Part shown: piece by piece, positions 6,077-7,547 of the stretch
Numbering within the stretch: position 1 is the first letter of the stretch
Layout of the letters: each line of letters starts with the position of its first letter
Assembly (NCBI GenBank): GCA_001438985.1
Contig: LIAZ01000056.1
Location: 1-7,547, forward strand
Direction: 5' to 3'
Source of the DNA: Acidimicrobium sp. BACL17 MAG-120823-bin42
Lineage (GTDB): Bacteria > Actinomycetota > Acidimicrobiia > Acidimicrobiales > Ilumatobacteraceae
Length of the DNA: 7,547 nt
The notes under the pieces: generated by a model
The model's input: only the letters and a program-made list of their open reading frames with translations
Database searches by the model: none
What the model was told of the DNA's origin: nothing
Translations under genes and position numbers: made by a program

Positions 6077-6988
6077 GTGAGCACACAGCACGTATCTGAC
6101 ATTTTTGACCCAACACAGTGGAACGAAGTGAAGGGTTTTTCGTTTAACGACATCACCTACCACCGTGCCAAGGCGCATGGCACCGTGCGCATTGCATTTA
6201 ACCGTCCAGAAATTCGCAACGCCTTTCGTCCGGCAACCGTTGACGAGTTGTTCTCCGCACTCGATCATGCACGGCAGTCAAGTGATGTTGGATGTGTGTT
6301 GTTAACCGGTAACGGACCATCTCCAAAGGATGGCGGTTGGGCATTTTGTAGCGGTGGCGACCAACGCATTCGTGGCAAAGATGGATACAAGTATGCAGAC
6401 GGCGAAACCGCCAACACGATCGAGCCAGGACGAACCGGCCGACTGCACATCTTGGAAGTTCAGCGTCTTATTCGCTTCATGCCAAAAATTGTGATCTGCG
6501 TTGTTCCAGGCTGGGCTGCAGGTGGTGGTCACAGTTTGCATGTTGTCGCCGACCTCACGCTTGCCAGCAAAGAACACGCACGCTTCAAACAAACCGATGC
6601 TGACGTCGCGAGCTTTGATGGCGGGTTCGGTTCGGCCTATCTTGCACGCCAGGTTGGACAAAAGTTTGCGCGCGAAATTTTCTTCCTTGGTCGTGAGTAC
6701 TCTGCAGAAGACGCACAACGCATGGGCATGGTCAATGCCGTTGTCCCCCACGCCGAACTTGAAGCCACTGCATTGCAATGGGCAAAAGAGATCAACGGCA
6801 AGAGCCCCACAGCGCAGCGGATGTTGAAGTTCTCTTTCAACCTGATTGATGATGGCTTAGTTGGACAACAGGTGTTTGCGGGCGAAGCCACTCGCCTTGC
6901 TTATATGACCGATGAGGCCGAAGAAGGACGAAACTCGTTCCTTGAAAAACGCGAACCAAACTGGGACGCGTTCCCCTGGCTGTACTAG
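6077..6988 (+). CDS. menB: 1,4-dihydroxy-2-naphthoyl-CoA synthase
   Basis: MenB closes the second ring of the naphthoquinone by Dieckmann cyclisation of o-succinylbenzoyl-CoA, a committed step in menaquinone synthesis. The 303-residue sequence closely matches Mycobacterium tuberculosis MenB along its whole length, including RLHILEVQRLIRFMPK (122-137), GWAAGGGHSLH (145-155) and ARQVGQKFAREIFFLG (190-205). The oxyanion-hole regions are SGGDQ (92-96) and AAGGG (147-151). D174, S179 and Y276 correspond to D185, S190 and Y287 of the M. tuberculosis enzyme, the type that uses an Asp instead of bound bicarbonate. A178 stands where relatives have Gly just before the Ser. GTG 6077 is chosen because VSDIFDPTQW (6-15) aligns with the mycobacterial N-terminus. 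There is no good Shine-Dalgarno sequence, and the 4-nt gap after the sulfotransferase suggests coupling. No other men gene is in view. Confidence 0.97.
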   Translation: MSTQHVSDIFDPTQWNEVKGFSFNDITYHRAKAHGTVRIAFNRPEIRNAFRPATVDELFSALDHARQSSDVGCVLLTGNGPSPKDGGWAFCSGGDQRIRGKDGYKYADGETANTIEPGRTGRLHILEVQRLIRFMPKIVICVVPGWAAGGGHSLHVVADLTLASKEHARFKQTDADVASFDGGFGSAYLARQVGQKFAREIFFLGREYSAEDAQRMGMVNAVVPHAELEATALQWAKEINGKSPTAQRMLKFSFNLIDDGLVGQQVFAGEATRLAYMTDEAEEGRNSFLEKREPNWDAFPWLY

Positions 6989-6994
6989 TTCTTC

Positions 6995-7547
6995 ATGATC
7001 GTCACGATTGACGATGCGCTCGACCCCAGGTTGAATGCTTTTCGTTGGCGTGAACGACAATTGACCACCATTGCGCAACGCAAGTCGGCACTCAACGAAG
7101 GACTGTTCATTGCTGAGGGTGATCTCGTCGTGCACCGGGCACTCGAAGCAGGTTGCACTCCCGATGTTGTGCTGTGCGACCCAAAGTGCGCGTCAGAGTT
7201 TTCTGATGCCGTGCACAACGCTGGCGGGACAACACTCGTTGCCAGTGCTGACATTCGTCGCGAAGTGACGGGGCTTGGCGTACCACTTGATGCGATCGGC
7301 GTGTTCAAACGCCCACCTCTTGTTTCAGTTGACGACCTCATCGCACAGTCAACCAGGCTGATTGTTCTTGACTGCGTAGACAACCCAAGCAATGTTGGGT
7401 CAATTGCGCGCACCGCAGCAGCCCTTGGATGGGACGGATTACTGCTTGATCCGACTAGTTCTGACCCACTTTCCCGCCGAGCACTGCGCGTCAGTATGGG
7501 TACCACGTTCAAACTTGGCTTTGCTCGCTTTGCAAGCACCAACGAAA
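6995..7547 (+). CDS. SpoU/TrmH-family RNA 2'-O-ribose methyltransferase, C-terminus cut by window edge
   Basis: 184 residues are visible from ATG 6995 to the right edge. Residues 15-105 form the N-terminal substrate-binding domain, with the family signature EGLFIAEGDLVVHRALEAG (35-53). The knotted SPOUT domain starts near 121. Motif 1 is NPSNVGSIART (130-140), with the key N133, G135 and R139, and motif 2 is SDPLSRRALRVSMG (156-169). Motif 3, which completes the S-adenosylmethionine site, lies beyond the edge. The family methylates a ribose 2'-hydroxyl in tRNA or rRNA; the target cannot be told from this part. The start is 6 nt after the menB stop, with no Shine-Dalgarno sequence, suggesting coupled translation. 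A long antisense open frame at 6985-7542 is a shadow of this gene. Confidence 0.92.
   Translation, partial: MIVTIDDALDPRLNAFRWRERQLTTIAQRKSALNEGLFIAEGDLVVHRALEAGCTPDVVLCDPKCASEFSDAVHNAGGTTLVASADIRREVTGLGVPLDAIGVFKRPPLVSVDDLIAQSTRLIVLDCVDNPSNVGSIARTAAALGWDGLLLDPTSSDPLSRRALRVSMGTTFKLGFARFASTNE

Noticed and set aside
6985..7542. 185-residue minus-strand open frame
   Set aside because: It is antisense to the plus-strand SpoU/TrmH gene, which shows both methyltransferase motifs in order. The antisense translation is rich in Ser and Arg and shows no family motif.

Overview
The window suggests an actinobacterium of middling GC content. The best evidence is a MenB that closely matches the mycobacterial type: it has the active-site Asp in place of the bicarbonate-binding Gly of the E. 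coli enzyme. An Stf0-type sulfotransferase sits next to it. A free-living aquatic or soil lineage (for example Acidimicrobiia-like) is a guess, since no taxonomic marker gene is present.

The window splits into two divergent blocks. The left block (about 1-5193, all on the minus strand) is a tight five-gene catabolic operon. In transcription order it encodes a PuuC-like aldehyde dehydrogenase, a beta-hydroxyacid dehydrogenase, a class II aldolase/adducin-family protein, a zinc alcohol dehydrogenase, and an enolase-superfamily (mandelate racemase/muconate lactonizing type) protein whose C-terminus lies outside the window. The gaps are 34, 31, 42 and 1 nt, and the first four genes have clear Shine-Dalgarno sequences. 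The combination of two alcohol/hydroxyacid dehydrogenases, an enolase-superfamily dehydratase candidate, an aldolase-fold protein and an aldehyde dehydrogenase fits non-phosphorylated breakdown of a sugar, sugar acid or polyol. The substrate cannot be read from the sequence. Two of the enzymes have changed key residues: the aldolase-fold protein lacks the family's catalytic Glu, and the enolase-superfamily protein lacks its first metal-ligand Asp. Textbook reactions should therefore not be assumed.

A 75-bp intergenic region (5194-5268) separates the blocks and must hold both start regions. The right block (5269-7547, plus strand) encodes an Stf0-like sulfotransferase, menB (menaquinone biosynthesis) and a SpoU/TrmH-type RNA 2'-O-methyltransferase that runs off the right edge. 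Gaps are 4 and 6 nt, so the three are probably co-transcribed. Only weak or no Shine-Dalgarno sequences are visible. The sulfotransferase-menB pairing is notable because mycobacteria are known to make a sulfated menaquinone using a sulfotransferase; a link here is only a hypothesis.

No tRNA, rRNA, CRISPR array, insertion sequence, attachment site or origin was seen. There is no gene-free stretch longer than about 75 bp.
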